From: Devosia equisanguinis
GTDB lineage: Bacteria > Pseudomonadota > Alphaproteobacteria > Rhizobiales > Devosiaceae
DNA: 64,000 nucleotides
Direction of reading: 5' to 3'
NCBI RefSeq assembly: GCF_900631955.1
Contig: NZ_UZWD01000035.1
Location: 1-64,000, forward strand
How positions within the stretch are numbered: position 1 is the first letter of the stretch; every line of letters begins with the position of its first letter. This document shows, one piece after another, positions 34,181 through 42,346 of this stretch. Under the pieces are notes generated by a model. The model worked only from the letters and a program-made list of their open reading frames with translations. It was not told the DNA's origin and ran no database searches. A program made the translations under genes and the position numbers.

Positions 34181-35854
34181 ATGGCAGAGCTGCTGACCCC
34201 GGAAGAAAACGCCGCCCTAGGTGAAACCTATCTCTTGGCCGGCACGGTCTTTGGCCTGCTCGAGGCCCAGGCCGCGCGCTACCCGCAAAATGACTTGTTC
34301 GTCCTGCCGGCAAAGGTACAGGCGCTTTGGCAGGAAGCGGCGGCGAGCCTAAGCTATGCTGATGTGCTCGCGCAGGTGCTGCGGCTCTCTCATGCCTTTG
34401 AAGCGGCAGGCTATGTCGCCGGTCAGCGCGTGGCGCTGTCGCTGGAAAACCGGCCCGCCCATTTCCTTCACTGGCTGGCGCTCAACCGGCTCGGCGTCAG
34501 CGTCGTGCCCGTCAATCCCGATCTGCGCGGCGAGGAAGTCCACTATCTCCTCAGCCACAGCGGCGCTGTCCTGCTGGTCCGGCTCCAAAGCCATGCCGAA
34601 CGCCTCGACGATGTGGCCGCAGAGCTGGGCATTCCGGTGATGGCGCCGGGCGCCCAGGTCTCCGCCTCACGAGGCTCTGTCGCCGGCGGAGTGCCTGGCC
34701 TCGAACAGGAAGCAGCCCTGATATACACCTCCGGCACCACCGGCCGGCCCAAGGGCTGCATGCTCTCCAATCGCTTCTTCCTGAACTGGTCGTGGTGGTA
34801 CGCAGCGCAAAGCGGGCTGATATCGCTGCGGCCTGGTCAGGAGCGGCTGATGAACCCGCTGCCGGCCTTCCACGTCAACGCCATGGGCCACAGCTTCATG
34901 GGCATGTTGGGCAGTGGCGGCGCGCAGATCATCATCGATCGTTTCCATCCCCGCGACTGGTGGGATACGGCGCGCGAAGCCGGGGCCACGGCCTTCCACT
35001 ATCTCGGCGTCATTCCCGCCATTCTGCTGCAGCTGCCACCCTCCGACGCGGATCGCGCCCACCAGGTGCGTTTCGCACTGGGCGGCGGCGTGCACCCTGA
35101 TCACCATGCCACCTTCGAAGCCCGCTTCGGCGTGCCGCTGCTCGAAGGCTGGGCCATGACCGAAACCGGCGGCGCGGGCACGCTCTGCGCCGCCTTCGAC
35201 CCGCGCAGCATCGGCGAACGCTGCATCGGCTCGCCCGATCGGTCCGGCCCGCCGCTCGCGGTGCGCCTTGTTGATGACGATGGCAACGAGGTCACTCCCA
35301 GCCAGCCCGGCGAGCTCCTGCTCCGATCCGGCGGCGCCTCGGCACGCGAAGGCTTCTTCTCCGGTTATCTGCATGACGCCGAAGCGACCGAAAAAGCCTG
35401 GTCCGGCGGCTGGCTGCATACTGGCGATGTCATGCGACAGGACAAGAGCGGCCGGCTCTATTTCGTCGATCGCAAGAAGAACATCATCCGCCGCTCCGGC
35501 GAGAATATCGCCGCCGCCGAGGTGGAAACCGTGCTGGCGGCCGTCCCTGGCGTTGCCCAGGTGGCGGTCATTGCCGCCCTCGACCCGCTGCGCGGCGAGG
35601 AAGTCATGGCGGTGGTGGTGCCGGGCGAGGGGGAAAGGGAGGCTCTGGCCGAAGCTCTCTTCGCCGCCGCCGCCGAGCGCCTCGCCTATTACAAGGTGCC
35701 AGGCCTGCTGCTGTTCGTCCCGTCGCTCCCGACCACTTCGACCCAGAAGGTCCAGCGCGAAAAGCTGCGCGGCCTGGCGGAAGCGCCATTGTCCCAACCC
35801 GGATGCCTGGACTGGCGAGCGCGCAAGCAGGGCCTGCGCAGCGCCACACACTAA
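34181..35854 (+). CDS. AMP-dependent acyl-CoA synthetase/ligase, copy 1 (CaiC-like)
   Basis: A 557-residue ANL-superfamily ligase. The P-loop motif is YTSGTTGRPKGCMLSN. GWAMTETGG is the adenine-binding motif, WLHTGDV the A7 motif and DRKKNIIRRSGENIAAAEVE the hinge. The C-terminal lysine motif reads PTTSTQKVQ. It would activate a carboxylic acid as its CoA thioester through an acyl-adenylate. The hinge sequence is like carnitine/crotonobetaine-CoA ligases. It is adjacent to a paralogue (next gene), separated by 45 bp. Acid specificity cannot be read. Confidence 0.87.
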   Translation: MAELLTPEENAALGETYLLAGTVFGLLEAQAARYPQNDLFVLPAKVQALWQEAAASLSYADVLAQVLRLSHAFEAAGYVAGQRVALSLENRPAHFLHWLALNRLGVSVVPVNPDLRGEEVHYLLSHSGAVLLVRLQSHAERLDDVAAELGIPVMAPGAQVSASRGSVAGGVPGLEQEAALIYTSGTTGRPKGCMLSNRFFLNWSWWYAAQSGLISLRPGQERLMNPLPAFHVNAMGHSFMGMLGSGGAQIIIDRFHPRDWWDTAREAGATAFHYLGVIPAILLQLPPSDADRAHQVRFALGGGVHPDHHATFEARFGVPLLEGWAMTETGGAGTLCAAFDPRSIGERCIGSPDRSGPPLAVRLVDDDGNEVTPSQPGELLLRSGGASAREGFFSGYLHDAEATEKAWSGGWLHTGDVMRQDKSGRLYFVDRKKNIIRRSGENIAAAEVETVLAAVPGVAQVAVIAALDPLRGEEVMAVVVPGEGEREALAEALFAAAAERLAYYKVPGLLLFVPSLPTTSTQKVQREKLRGLAEAPLSQPGCLDWRARKQGLRSATH

Positions 35855-35899
35855 ATCAGTCGACGCGGTCGAGCCGACCCGTCAGTGCGAGACCATTCG

Positions 35900-37531
35900 A
35901 TGACCACGCCATTTTTTCTCTTCGCCGACGCAGCAGCTGCCCGACCCGATCAGGTCTTCCTGTCGCTGCCCGCGGCAGCCAAGCTGGATTATGCTCCGGG
36001 CGGATTTCAAATAAACTATGGCGAACTCGAAAAGGCCGTTTTGTCCCAGCGCGAAGCCTATCGCCAAGCCGGGTACGGCGCGGGCCACGTCGTGGCCATT
36101 TCGCTCGATAACCGCCCCGAATTCTTCGTACATTTCCTGGCGCTCAACAGCCTCGGGGTGGGCATCCTGCCGCTCAATCCTGACCTGCGCAGCGAAGAAC
36201 TGGCCTACCAGTTCTCCATCGCCGAGCCGGAACTGATGGTGGCGCTGCCGGCCTATCACCACACCGGCATCGAGGCCGGACTGCTAGCGGAACGGGTAAT
36301 CGGGCCGGATGGCATCGTGCCGCCCGCCTTCAAGCCGGCGAGCCGGTTCGAAGGCCGGCCCGACGACCCCTGCGCGTTTCTTTTCACCTCCGGCACCACC
36401 GGCAAGCCTAAATGCTGTGTGCTCTCCAACGACTATTTCGTGCGCCTGGCCCAATGGTATGTCGGTGCCGGCACTGGCGGCGCTCTGCGAGTTGGCGAGG
36501 AAGTGATCCTCACGCCCCTGCCGATGTTCCATATGAACGCGCTGGGCTGCTCGGCACTGGGCGCCATCATCCTGCAATCCACCCTCGTGCCGCTGGATCG
36601 CTTTAGCGCCTCGCGCTGGTGGCCCAGTGTCGCCGAATCCGGCGCGACGCTCATCCACTATCTCGGCGTCATGCCCGCCATTCTCCTCAAGCTCCCGGCC
36701 TCAGAGCATGATCGCAATCATCGGGTGAGGATCGCCTTCGGTGCCGGCGTTGACCCGCTGCATCAGGAAACCTTCGAGCGCCGCTTCGGCATCGCGCTGA
36801 CCGAAGCCTGGGCCATGACCGAAACAGGCGGCGGCGCCACGACCTCGACGGCCGGGGGTGACCGCCATGTGGCGCAGCGCTGCATCGGCTATCCGCATTC
36901 GGAAATGGACTACCGTATCGTCGATGAACAGGGCGCTGATATCAGCGAGGGCGAGCCGGGTGAACTGGTGGTCCGCGCCACCGGTGATGATCCGCGTCGT
37001 GGCTTTTTCACCGAATATCTCAAGGATCCGGTGGCAACGGCCGAGGCCTGGATCGGTGGCTGGTTCCATACCGGCGACGTCGTCCGTCGCGGTGCCGATG
37101 GCGCCCTATTTTTCGTCGATCGCAAGAAGAACATCGTCCGCCGCTCGGGCGAGAACATTGCCGTGGTCGAGGTCGAGGGCGTCTTGCAGAATCTCGATGT
37201 CGTCGCCGGCGTCGCCGTGGCGCCCGTGCCAGACGAATTGCGCGGCGAGGAAGTGATGGCGCTCGTCATCCTCGGGCCCGGCCAGCAGGATCGAGATCCC
37301 AATGAGGTGGCGCGCAGCATTGCCCAGGCCTCCGCCGCGCGGCTCGCTTATCACAAGGTGCCGGGCTATGTGGCGTTTGTGGACACCCTGCCGACCACGG
37401 CCACCCAGAAACTGCAGCGCGGCGAGATCAAGAGGATCGCGCAGACCCTCGTGTCCGATGCATGCACCATCGACTTGCGAGACTTTAAGGGCGACCTGCG
37501 CCGGCTTGAAAGCGCGGCCAAGAGCGCCTGA
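35900..37531 (+). CDS. AMP-dependent acyl-CoA synthetase/ligase, copy 2 (CaiC-like)
   Basis: A 543-residue paralogue of the preceding ligase with FTSGTTGKPKCCVLSN, AWAMTETGGGATT, WFHTGDVV, DRKKNIVRRSGENIAVVEVE and PTTATQKLQ. It lacks the longer N-terminus of copy 1. ATG 35900 is taken; a GTG at 35885 is an alternative and neither has a strong ribosome-binding site. Having two ligases in one operon suggests activation of two acids, such as the starting compound and the product of its cleavage. It converges with the M20 hydrolase gene. Confidence 0.87.
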   Translation: MTTPFFLFADAAAARPDQVFLSLPAAAKLDYAPGGFQINYGELEKAVLSQREAYRQAGYGAGHVVAISLDNRPEFFVHFLALNSLGVGILPLNPDLRSEELAYQFSIAEPELMVALPAYHHTGIEAGLLAERVIGPDGIVPPAFKPASRFEGRPDDPCAFLFTSGTTGKPKCCVLSNDYFVRLAQWYVGAGTGGALRVGEEVILTPLPMFHMNALGCSALGAIILQSTLVPLDRFSASRWWPSVAESGATLIHYLGVMPAILLKLPASEHDRNHRVRIAFGAGVDPLHQETFERRFGIALTEAWAMTETGGGATTSTAGGDRHVAQRCIGYPHSEMDYRIVDEQGADISEGEPGELVVRATGDDPRRGFFTEYLKDPVATAEAWIGGWFHTGDVVRRGADGALFFVDRKKNIVRRSGENIAVVEVEGVLQNLDVVAGVAVAPVPDELRGEEVMALVILGPGQQDRDPNEVARSIAQASAARLAYHKVPGYVAFVDTLPTTATQKLQRGEIKRIAQTLVSDACTIDLRDFKGDLRRLESAAKSA

Positions 37532-37568
37532 TCCACTCGATCGGCGCTGACCGACAGACAAAAGAATA

Positions 37569-37605
37569 TGCGGCACGCTACGGGATCAACCCATAACGGG
37601 CCGCA
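37569..37605. terminator. Nested inverted repeat between convergent genes
   Basis: An outer stem TGCGGC/GCCGCA (37569-37574 with 37600-37605) and an inner GGG-ATCAA-CCC lie between the end of the second ligase gene and the end of the M20 gene. GGATTTT follows on the plus strand. A bidirectional terminator is likely, but the structure is interrupted. Confidence 0.35.
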
Positions 37606-37618
37606 GGATTTTCGGGGT

Positions 37619-38797
37619 TCAGCCGTGCTTGAGCAGCGCCAATAGCGCGTTGACTGACAGCCGCACGCCGTTATCGAGCGCGTCCTCGTCGATATCGAAG
37701 CGCGCATCGTGATGAGCCGCGGTAATGCCCTTGGCCCGATTGCCGGCGCCCACCAAGATGAAGCATGACGGCGCGACCTGGCCGAAGGCAGAAAAATCCT
37801 CGCCCGGCATGATCGGATCACGCTCTTCCACCCGCTCGGCCCCGAACAGGTCGCGCGCCGTCCTCGCCAGGATGGCGGCGGTCTCGGGATCGTTGATGAC
37901 GGCATCATAAACGCGGGTATAGCTGTAGTCGCAGGTCGCGCCATGGGCAGCGCAAATGCCCCCGGCGATCTCGCCAATGCGCCGCTCGATAAGGTCGCGG
38001 ACTGCGGGATCGAACATATTGGTGCCGCCGCCGATCACCGCCGTCGCCGGGATGACGCCCACCGATTGACCGGCGTGAAATTCGGTCACGCCGACCACGG
38101 CGGCTTCCACCGGGTCGATCTCGCGCGCCACCAGATGCTGCAGATTGGTAACGATCTGGCAACCGATGGCGATGGGGTCGACGGCGCGATGCGGCGCGCC
38201 GACATGCCCGCCAACGCCCTTCACCTCGATGCGGAAGATATCGCAGGCGGCCATCATGCGGCGCGGATTGATGTGCAACTGCCCCACCTCCAGCGGCGAC
38301 CACAGATGCAGGCCGATGACCCGGTCGACACCGTCCATTACGCCGCCTTCGATCATGCCCTTGGCGCCGCCCGGTGGCGTTTCCTCGCCATTCTCGAACA
38401 ACAGGCGGATTTCCCCGGCAAAGTTGTCGCGCAATTGCGCAAGCACCGTCGCCGTGCCGAGCAGCATGGCCGTGTGTCCGTCATGCCCGCAGGCATGCAT
38501 GACGCCGGGATTGCGCGACGCATAGGGCGCGCCGGTCTCTTCGTTGATGGGCAGGGCGTCGAAATCGGCACGGATGGCAATGGTCGGACCGGGGCGATTA
38601 CCCCTCAGCCTGCCCACAACGCTCGTGCCGGAGGGGCGCGAAATCTCGATCCCGCCGATCTCCTCCAGCCGCGCGACGATGAAGGCGGCGGTCTCGTGCT
38701 CCTCGAAAGAGAGTTCGGGATGCGCGTGCATATGGCGTCGCCAGGCAATCACCTGTTCACGCACCCCATCCAGCAACTTTTCGATATGGTCGTTCAT
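37619..38797 (-). CDS. M20 family metallo-amidohydrolase (aminoacylase/hippurate hydrolase type)
   Basis: A 392-residue zinc-dependent amidohydrolase. M20D signatures are RRHMHAHPELSFEEHETAAF, IRADFDALPI, MHACGHDGHTAMLLG, FENGEETPPGGAKGMIEGG and the dimerisation-domain GGHVGAPHRAVDPI. The C-terminal histidine/aspartate is in MPGEDFSAFG. Such enzymes cleave N-acyl amino acids or indoleacetyl-amino acids to the free acid and amino acid. AAGGAGGT precedes ATG 38797. It lies downstream of the copper amine oxidase in the same direction, so one transcript may handle amines and their N-acyl conjugates. Confidence 0.9.
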   Translation of the reverse strand: MNDHIEKLLDGVREQVIAWRRHMHAHPELSFEEHETAAFIVARLEEIGGIEISRPSGTSVVGRLRGNRPGPTIAIRADFDALPINEETGAPYASRNPGVMHACGHDGHTAMLLGTATVLAQLRDNFAGEIRLLFENGEETPPGGAKGMIEGGVMDGVDRVIGLHLWSPLEVGQLHINPRRMMAACDIFRIEVKGVGGHVGAPHRAVDPIAIGCQIVTNLQHLVAREIDPVEAAVVGVTEFHAGQSVGVIPATAVIGGGTNMFDPAVRDLIERRIGEIAGGICAAHGATCDYSYTRVYDAVINDPETAAILARTARDLFGAERVEERDPIMPGEDFSAFGQVAPSCFILVGAGNRAKGITAAHHDARFDIDEDALDNGVRLSVNALLALLKHG

Positions 38798-38825
38798 CTG
38801 GGACCTCCTTGTTCGCTCATGGATT

Positions 38826-39110
38826 TCAGCTGCCCGCTGCTCTCCCCAGAGCCAGACAGCCGATTTGATGAATATTGCCCAACAGCGCGCCGGGCGGCTG
38901 TCCCAGCGCCATTTCGAGAATGGCGGACGAAAACACGGCCAGCAGGACCGTGGCGGTCCCGATTTCCAGCCATGCCAGCCGGCCCATTGCCGGCGCGACA
39001 TGCTGGCCGGCACACCGGTGCCCCCCGGCCACTGCTGCGCGCGGCGCAGGACGCAGTGTCGTCCAGGCCAGCTTGAGCGTTAGCAAGAGGGTTGCGCAGC
39101 AGATCATCAC
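38826..39110 (-). CDS. Small hypothetical membrane protein
   Basis: A 94-residue open frame not recognised as a known family. It has a hydrophobic N-terminus (MMICCATLLLTLKLAW) and a second hydrophobic stretch (LEIGTATVLLAVFSSAILEMALG), with cysteines at positions 4, 5, about 33 and 83. GGAG lies 8 nt before the ATG. It fits between the amine oxidase (45 bp upstream) and the M20 gene (28 bp downstream) on the same strand, with no other gene in that space. It could be a metal- or redox-related helper, but this is only a guess. It may also be a chance frame. Confidence 0.45.
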   Translation of the reverse strand: MMICCATLLLTLKLAWTTLRPAPRAAVAGGHRCAGQHVAPAMGRLAWLEIGTATVLLAVFSSAILEMALGQPPGALLGNIHQIGCLALGRAAGS

Positions 39111-39155
39111 GTCATCTCCGAAAAGCGCCGCCTGCGAGGCAGGCGGCGTATGGTG

Positions 39156-41159
39156 CTACTCCTTGGTTCCGGTTGGCCCGTGGCAGCAGGCTTCCCCGCC
39201 ACCGGACCGTGAGTGGTGGCCCTTGGCCGCCGGCGGGATGGTCATGGCCGGGCTGGTCATGAAGAAATTGTTGGGCTTGAGCGTGAACCCCGCATATTCG
39301 ACCGGCATGATCGGGAAGTCTTCGGGCTTGCACACATGGGTGTGGCCGAAGCTGTGCCAGAGCACGATGTCCTGGTTCACGATGCTGCGCTTCTGCCGGA
39401 TATAGACCGGCAGGCCACATTCGCCGCCATGCTGGTTGGGATAGTCGCCGCTGGCGAAGCGTTCCTCGGGGGCATAGGGCGTTACCCAGATATGCTTCTG
39501 CGCAAAGCCGGCCCGCTTGGCCACCGAACTGGCCGGGTCGGCGAGGAGCGTGGGGGAGGGCATGACCACCACCTTGTAGCCAGGATGGTTGCCGACCTCG
39601 TTGGTGATGTTGGGATTGATGACCTTCCAGTAGCGGCCGGTGGCGCCATCGGCATTGCGGGCGGCGTCCGCCTCGTTCTCCAGCAGTTCGCTGGCCACTT
39701 CGAACACATTGCCATAGGGGTTCTTTTCCCCCAGCGGCACGCTGCGATAGTCATGCTGGGTCACGCTGTTGCCAGTGCCATCGATGGCCATGTGCAGCCG
39801 TGCGTTGAAGAAGTGCTGATGGCTTGGACCGCCCAGGTCGGGCGTGATCATGCCGCCATACTTGTAGCGCTCGCCGGCTTCCAGCGCCGCCGTCTGCACG
39901 ATGCCCGTGAGCTTGGCCTCGAGCTGCACCGTCCCGTCCTGGTAGAGATACCAGTAAAAGCCGTAGTCGTAATTGCCCACCGTGGCGAAAAAGCTGATCA
40001 CCAGTCGCCGGGAGCGCCGGGTTTCGCTGACATTGCTGCGGAATTCATTGTGCTTCCAGAGGATGCCGTAGTCTTCCTCATGCATGCAGATGGCATTCTT
40101 CATCACGAAGGGCTGGCCGAAATCGTCGCTGGCCGGCGCGTCGAAATAGTGGATATGCCCAAGGCAGTCGCAGCCCAACTCCAGCTGATTGGCCAGCTTG
40201 CCTAGACCGAATTCGCCGGCGTCGAAGGCGCACTTGGCAAAATGCTGCGGCGTCGGATCGGCATAGGGCACCGCCATTTCGGTGATGCTGGCCCGATAGA
40301 TGATCGGACGCACGCGCCCCTCATTGCGGAAACCGAGCTGGCTCAGCACCACGCCTTCACGCGGGGTGAAGCCGACGCGGAATTCCCAGTCCTGCCAGGT
40401 GACTTTCCAACCATCGACCGTAAAGCTCGGGCCTTCGGGCTGTACGATCTCGAGCGGCTTGAGGTCGGTGCGGGGGGCACCCAGCGCCGCCGTCTCGTAG
40501 TTATATTGCTTGCGCGGGATTGGCACATTGCGGCCATCGTCCTTGAGCGAGATGATCGCGCCCTCGATCAGATCGACGACCGCCACCAGGCCCTCGACCG
40601 GGTGCGCATAGGCGTTGTCTTTTTCGTAAGCCCGATAATAGGTAACCGCGCGCAGGATGCGCCGGCCCTTATAGGGCTCGAAATCGAAGTAGCCCGGCGA
40701 GATCGGATCGACCTGCACGAGATCGATTTCCGCATCAGTCAGGCCGCGGCGCTTCAGCGCCGCGCGCCAGTCGGCATTTGCCTTCACGATCTCTGCGGCA
40801 CGATGGAAGTCCTCGACCAGGATCGGCGGCTGGCCGTGCTCGTGGTCGGTCTCTATCGACTTGCGGCTTTCAAGCACGCCCTTGCAGAGATCGACCACTG
40901 CCTCAGTGGCCGCACCGGAGCTGGTATCGAGGGTCACCAGCAGCGCCCGGCGGGGAAAATCCGAACCACCAGTGAAGGCCTCGACCTCGCTCTTGACCGG
41001 CTCGAGCAATTCCACCCAGGGAAAGCGCAATGCCGCGGCGTCGGCCGTGTCCGCGCGCACGATATTGCAGGCCTTCCGGATTTCCTCGATGGTGAGGGGA
41101 TCGAGAGGATGAACCGCGCCGGTCGGCGTCGATTTGGTCTGTTCGTGTGCGTTCAGCAT
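39156..41159 (-). CDS. tynA: Primary-amine oxidase (copper amine oxidase, topaquinone)
   Basis: A 667-residue copper amine oxidase. The topaquinone precursor is Tyr 397 in VGNYDYGF (consensus N-Y-D/E-Y). Copper histidines are seen as SHQHFF and, near the end, WHSFGHTHV. The enzyme converts primary amines to aldehydes, ammonia and peroxide. The start at 41159 gives MLNAHEQT and no signal peptide, so unlike the periplasmic E. coli TynA this protein resembles cytoplasmic Arthrobacter phenylethylamine/histamine oxidases. The frame continues far upstream to 42275, but that part lies opposite the MBL gene. Its promoter region contains an AraC-type direct repeat. Aldehyde products could be taken over by the FeaB-like dehydrogenase at 18524-20035. 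Confidence 0.93.
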   Translation of the reverse strand: MLNAHEQTKSTPTGAVHPLDPLTIEEIRKACNIVRADTADAAALRFPWVELLEPVKSEVEAFTGGSDFPRRALLVTLDTSSGAATEAVVDLCKGVLESRKSIETDHEHGQPPILVEDFHRAAEIVKANADWRAALKRRGLTDAEIDLVQVDPISPGYFDFEPYKGRRILRAVTYYRAYEKDNAYAHPVEGLVAVVDLIEGAIISLKDDGRNVPIPRKQYNYETAALGAPRTDLKPLEIVQPEGPSFTVDGWKVTWQDWEFRVGFTPREGVVLSQLGFRNEGRVRPIIYRASITEMAVPYADPTPQHFAKCAFDAGEFGLGKLANQLELGCDCLGHIHYFDAPASDDFGQPFVMKNAICMHEEDYGILWKHNEFRSNVSETRRSRRLVISFFATVGNYDYGFYWYLYQDGTVQLEAKLTGIVQTAALEAGERYKYGGMITPDLGGPSHQHFFNARLHMAIDGTGNSVTQHDYRSVPLGEKNPYGNVFEVASELLENEADAARNADGATGRYWKVINPNITNEVGNHPGYKVVVMPSPTLLADPASSVAKRAGFAQKHIWVTPYAPEERFASGDYPNQHGGECGLPVYIRQKRSIVNQDIVLWHSFGHTHVCKPEDFPIMPVEYAGFTLKPNNFFMTSPAMTIPPAAKGHHSRSGGGEACCHGPTGTKE

Positions 41160-41220
41160 GCCATCACCTGCTTTGTCGTCTTGAACGTGAGACTGGCATG
41201 AGCTTCTGGCGGCGCTGTAG

Positions 41221-41254
41221 GCAAGTTCGGCCAAAATCTTTGCAATTCCGGCCA
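41221..41254. promoter_or_regulatory. Candidate AraC-type direct-repeat operator
   Basis: GCAAGTTCGGCCA (41221-41233) and GCAATTCCGGCCA (41242-41254) match at 11 of 13 bases and are spaced exactly 21 bp, two helical turns. This is the layout bound by AraC monomers side by side. The site lies in the divergent region between the amine oxidase (start 41159) and the MBL hydrolase (start 41376). Confidence 0.55.
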
Positions 41255-41375
41255 CCGAGGCAGATTCTCGGTCGGACGGCAACGAGCGCTGGACCGCTTG
41301 CGGGGGCGATGGTACCAGCCACGCGAAAAGCTGCCGCACACTGCCGGCGGTTGGGCCGGAAGGATGGGCCGCTGC

Positions 41376-42344
41376 ATGCCGCTGACAATCGAGCACCGCC
41401 TGCGGGAGGCCGGCGTCGAGCGCGTGATGCTGCCCATGGGCAAGGCCAATCCGGACCTGCAGCATGTCAACGCCTGGCGCATCGGCCCTTCGGTCCTGGT
41501 CGATACCGGCAAGGACGATGCCGACACCCGCAATGCCTGGCAGCAGGCCGGCGGGCTGGGCGGCATCACCGACATCGTCTGTACCCATGGCCATCCCGAC
41601 CATATAGGGCTCGCCCACCATTTCGAAGCGGCATACGGCGCCCGCATCCAAGCGACGACCCTGGAACTGGATGCTGTCCGGCTTGGCTTCAATCGCGCGC
41701 CTGACGCAAAGGCCGGCCTGCGGCGGAAATTTCTGCTCGATATGGGTGGCTTGCGCAGCGGAGCCAGCCCCACAACGCCTCTCGGTGGCAGCCCCACCAG
41801 ACCGCCAGTCGCTCCGCTCACGCTTGAGGACGGCGACCGCCTCGCGTTTGAGGGCGGAGCCTGGCGCGTGCAGCTGGGGGGCGGGCACTCGCCGCGACCG
41901 GCCCTGTTCATCAATGACGCGCATGACCTGGTCATCACCGGCGACCAGATACTCCCCGACACTGCGCCCTATGTCGGCGTCTCCTTCGGCGCCCCCGATG
42001 CCGACCCCATGTCCGACATGATCGCGTTTCTCAATGCATGGACCCACGTGAACGCCGATTGCATCGCCCTGCCGGGCCATGGCGCGCCGTTTACCGATCC
42101 CGGCCGGCGGGCCCGCGCTCATCTTGCGTCCTATGAGCGTCGGCTGGCGCGCGTCTGGGCCGCAGCGGAACGCCCCTTGACCTGTGCCGATCTCCTGCCC
42201 AGCCTGTTCCGCGTCAGTGCCGGGAGCCCAGTGCTCGACATCCACTACACCATGGCAGCAGCACTGCTGAACCACTTGGTTGCGGCTGATAAAATGCAGC
42301 GCTGGCGCGATGCCGATGGCCCCCTTCTTTACCAGCAGCGCTGA
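41376..42344 (+). CDS. MBL fold metallohydrolase
   Basis: A 322-residue metallo-beta-lactamase-fold hydrolase. The HxHxDH motif reads THGHPDHIG. Further ligands are in GGGHSPRPALF, VITGDQILP and LPGHGAPF. The C-terminal half resembles the winged-helix-like region of the LACTB2-type subgroup. ATG 41376 is preferred; an in-frame ATG at 41364 sits too close to GGAAGG. It is divergent from the amine oxidase and convergent with the AraC regulator gene. Members of this group hydrolyse thioesters or similar esters, so a thioesterase role next to CoA ligases is possible but unproven. Confidence 0.85.
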   Translation: MPLTIEHRLREAGVERVMLPMGKANPDLQHVNAWRIGPSVLVDTGKDDADTRNAWQQAGGLGGITDIVCTHGHPDHIGLAHHFEAAYGARIQATTLELDAVRLGFNRAPDAKAGLRRKFLLDMGGLRSGASPTTPLGGSPTRPPVAPLTLEDGDRLAFEGGAWRVQLGGGHSPRPALFINDAHDLVITGDQILPDTAPYVGVSFGAPDADPMSDMIAFLNAWTHVNADCIALPGHGAPFTDPGRRARAHLASYERRLARVWAAAERPLTCADLLPSLFRVSAGSPVLDIHYTMAAALLNHLVAADKMQRWRDADGPLLYQQR

Positions 42345-42346
42345 GG

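Noticed and set aside
41160..42275. N-terminal extension that would make the amine oxidase 1039 residues long
   Set aside because: The extra 370 residues lie opposite the MBL gene, show no domain and exceed the family length of about 650. The ATG at 41159 gives a normal enzyme.
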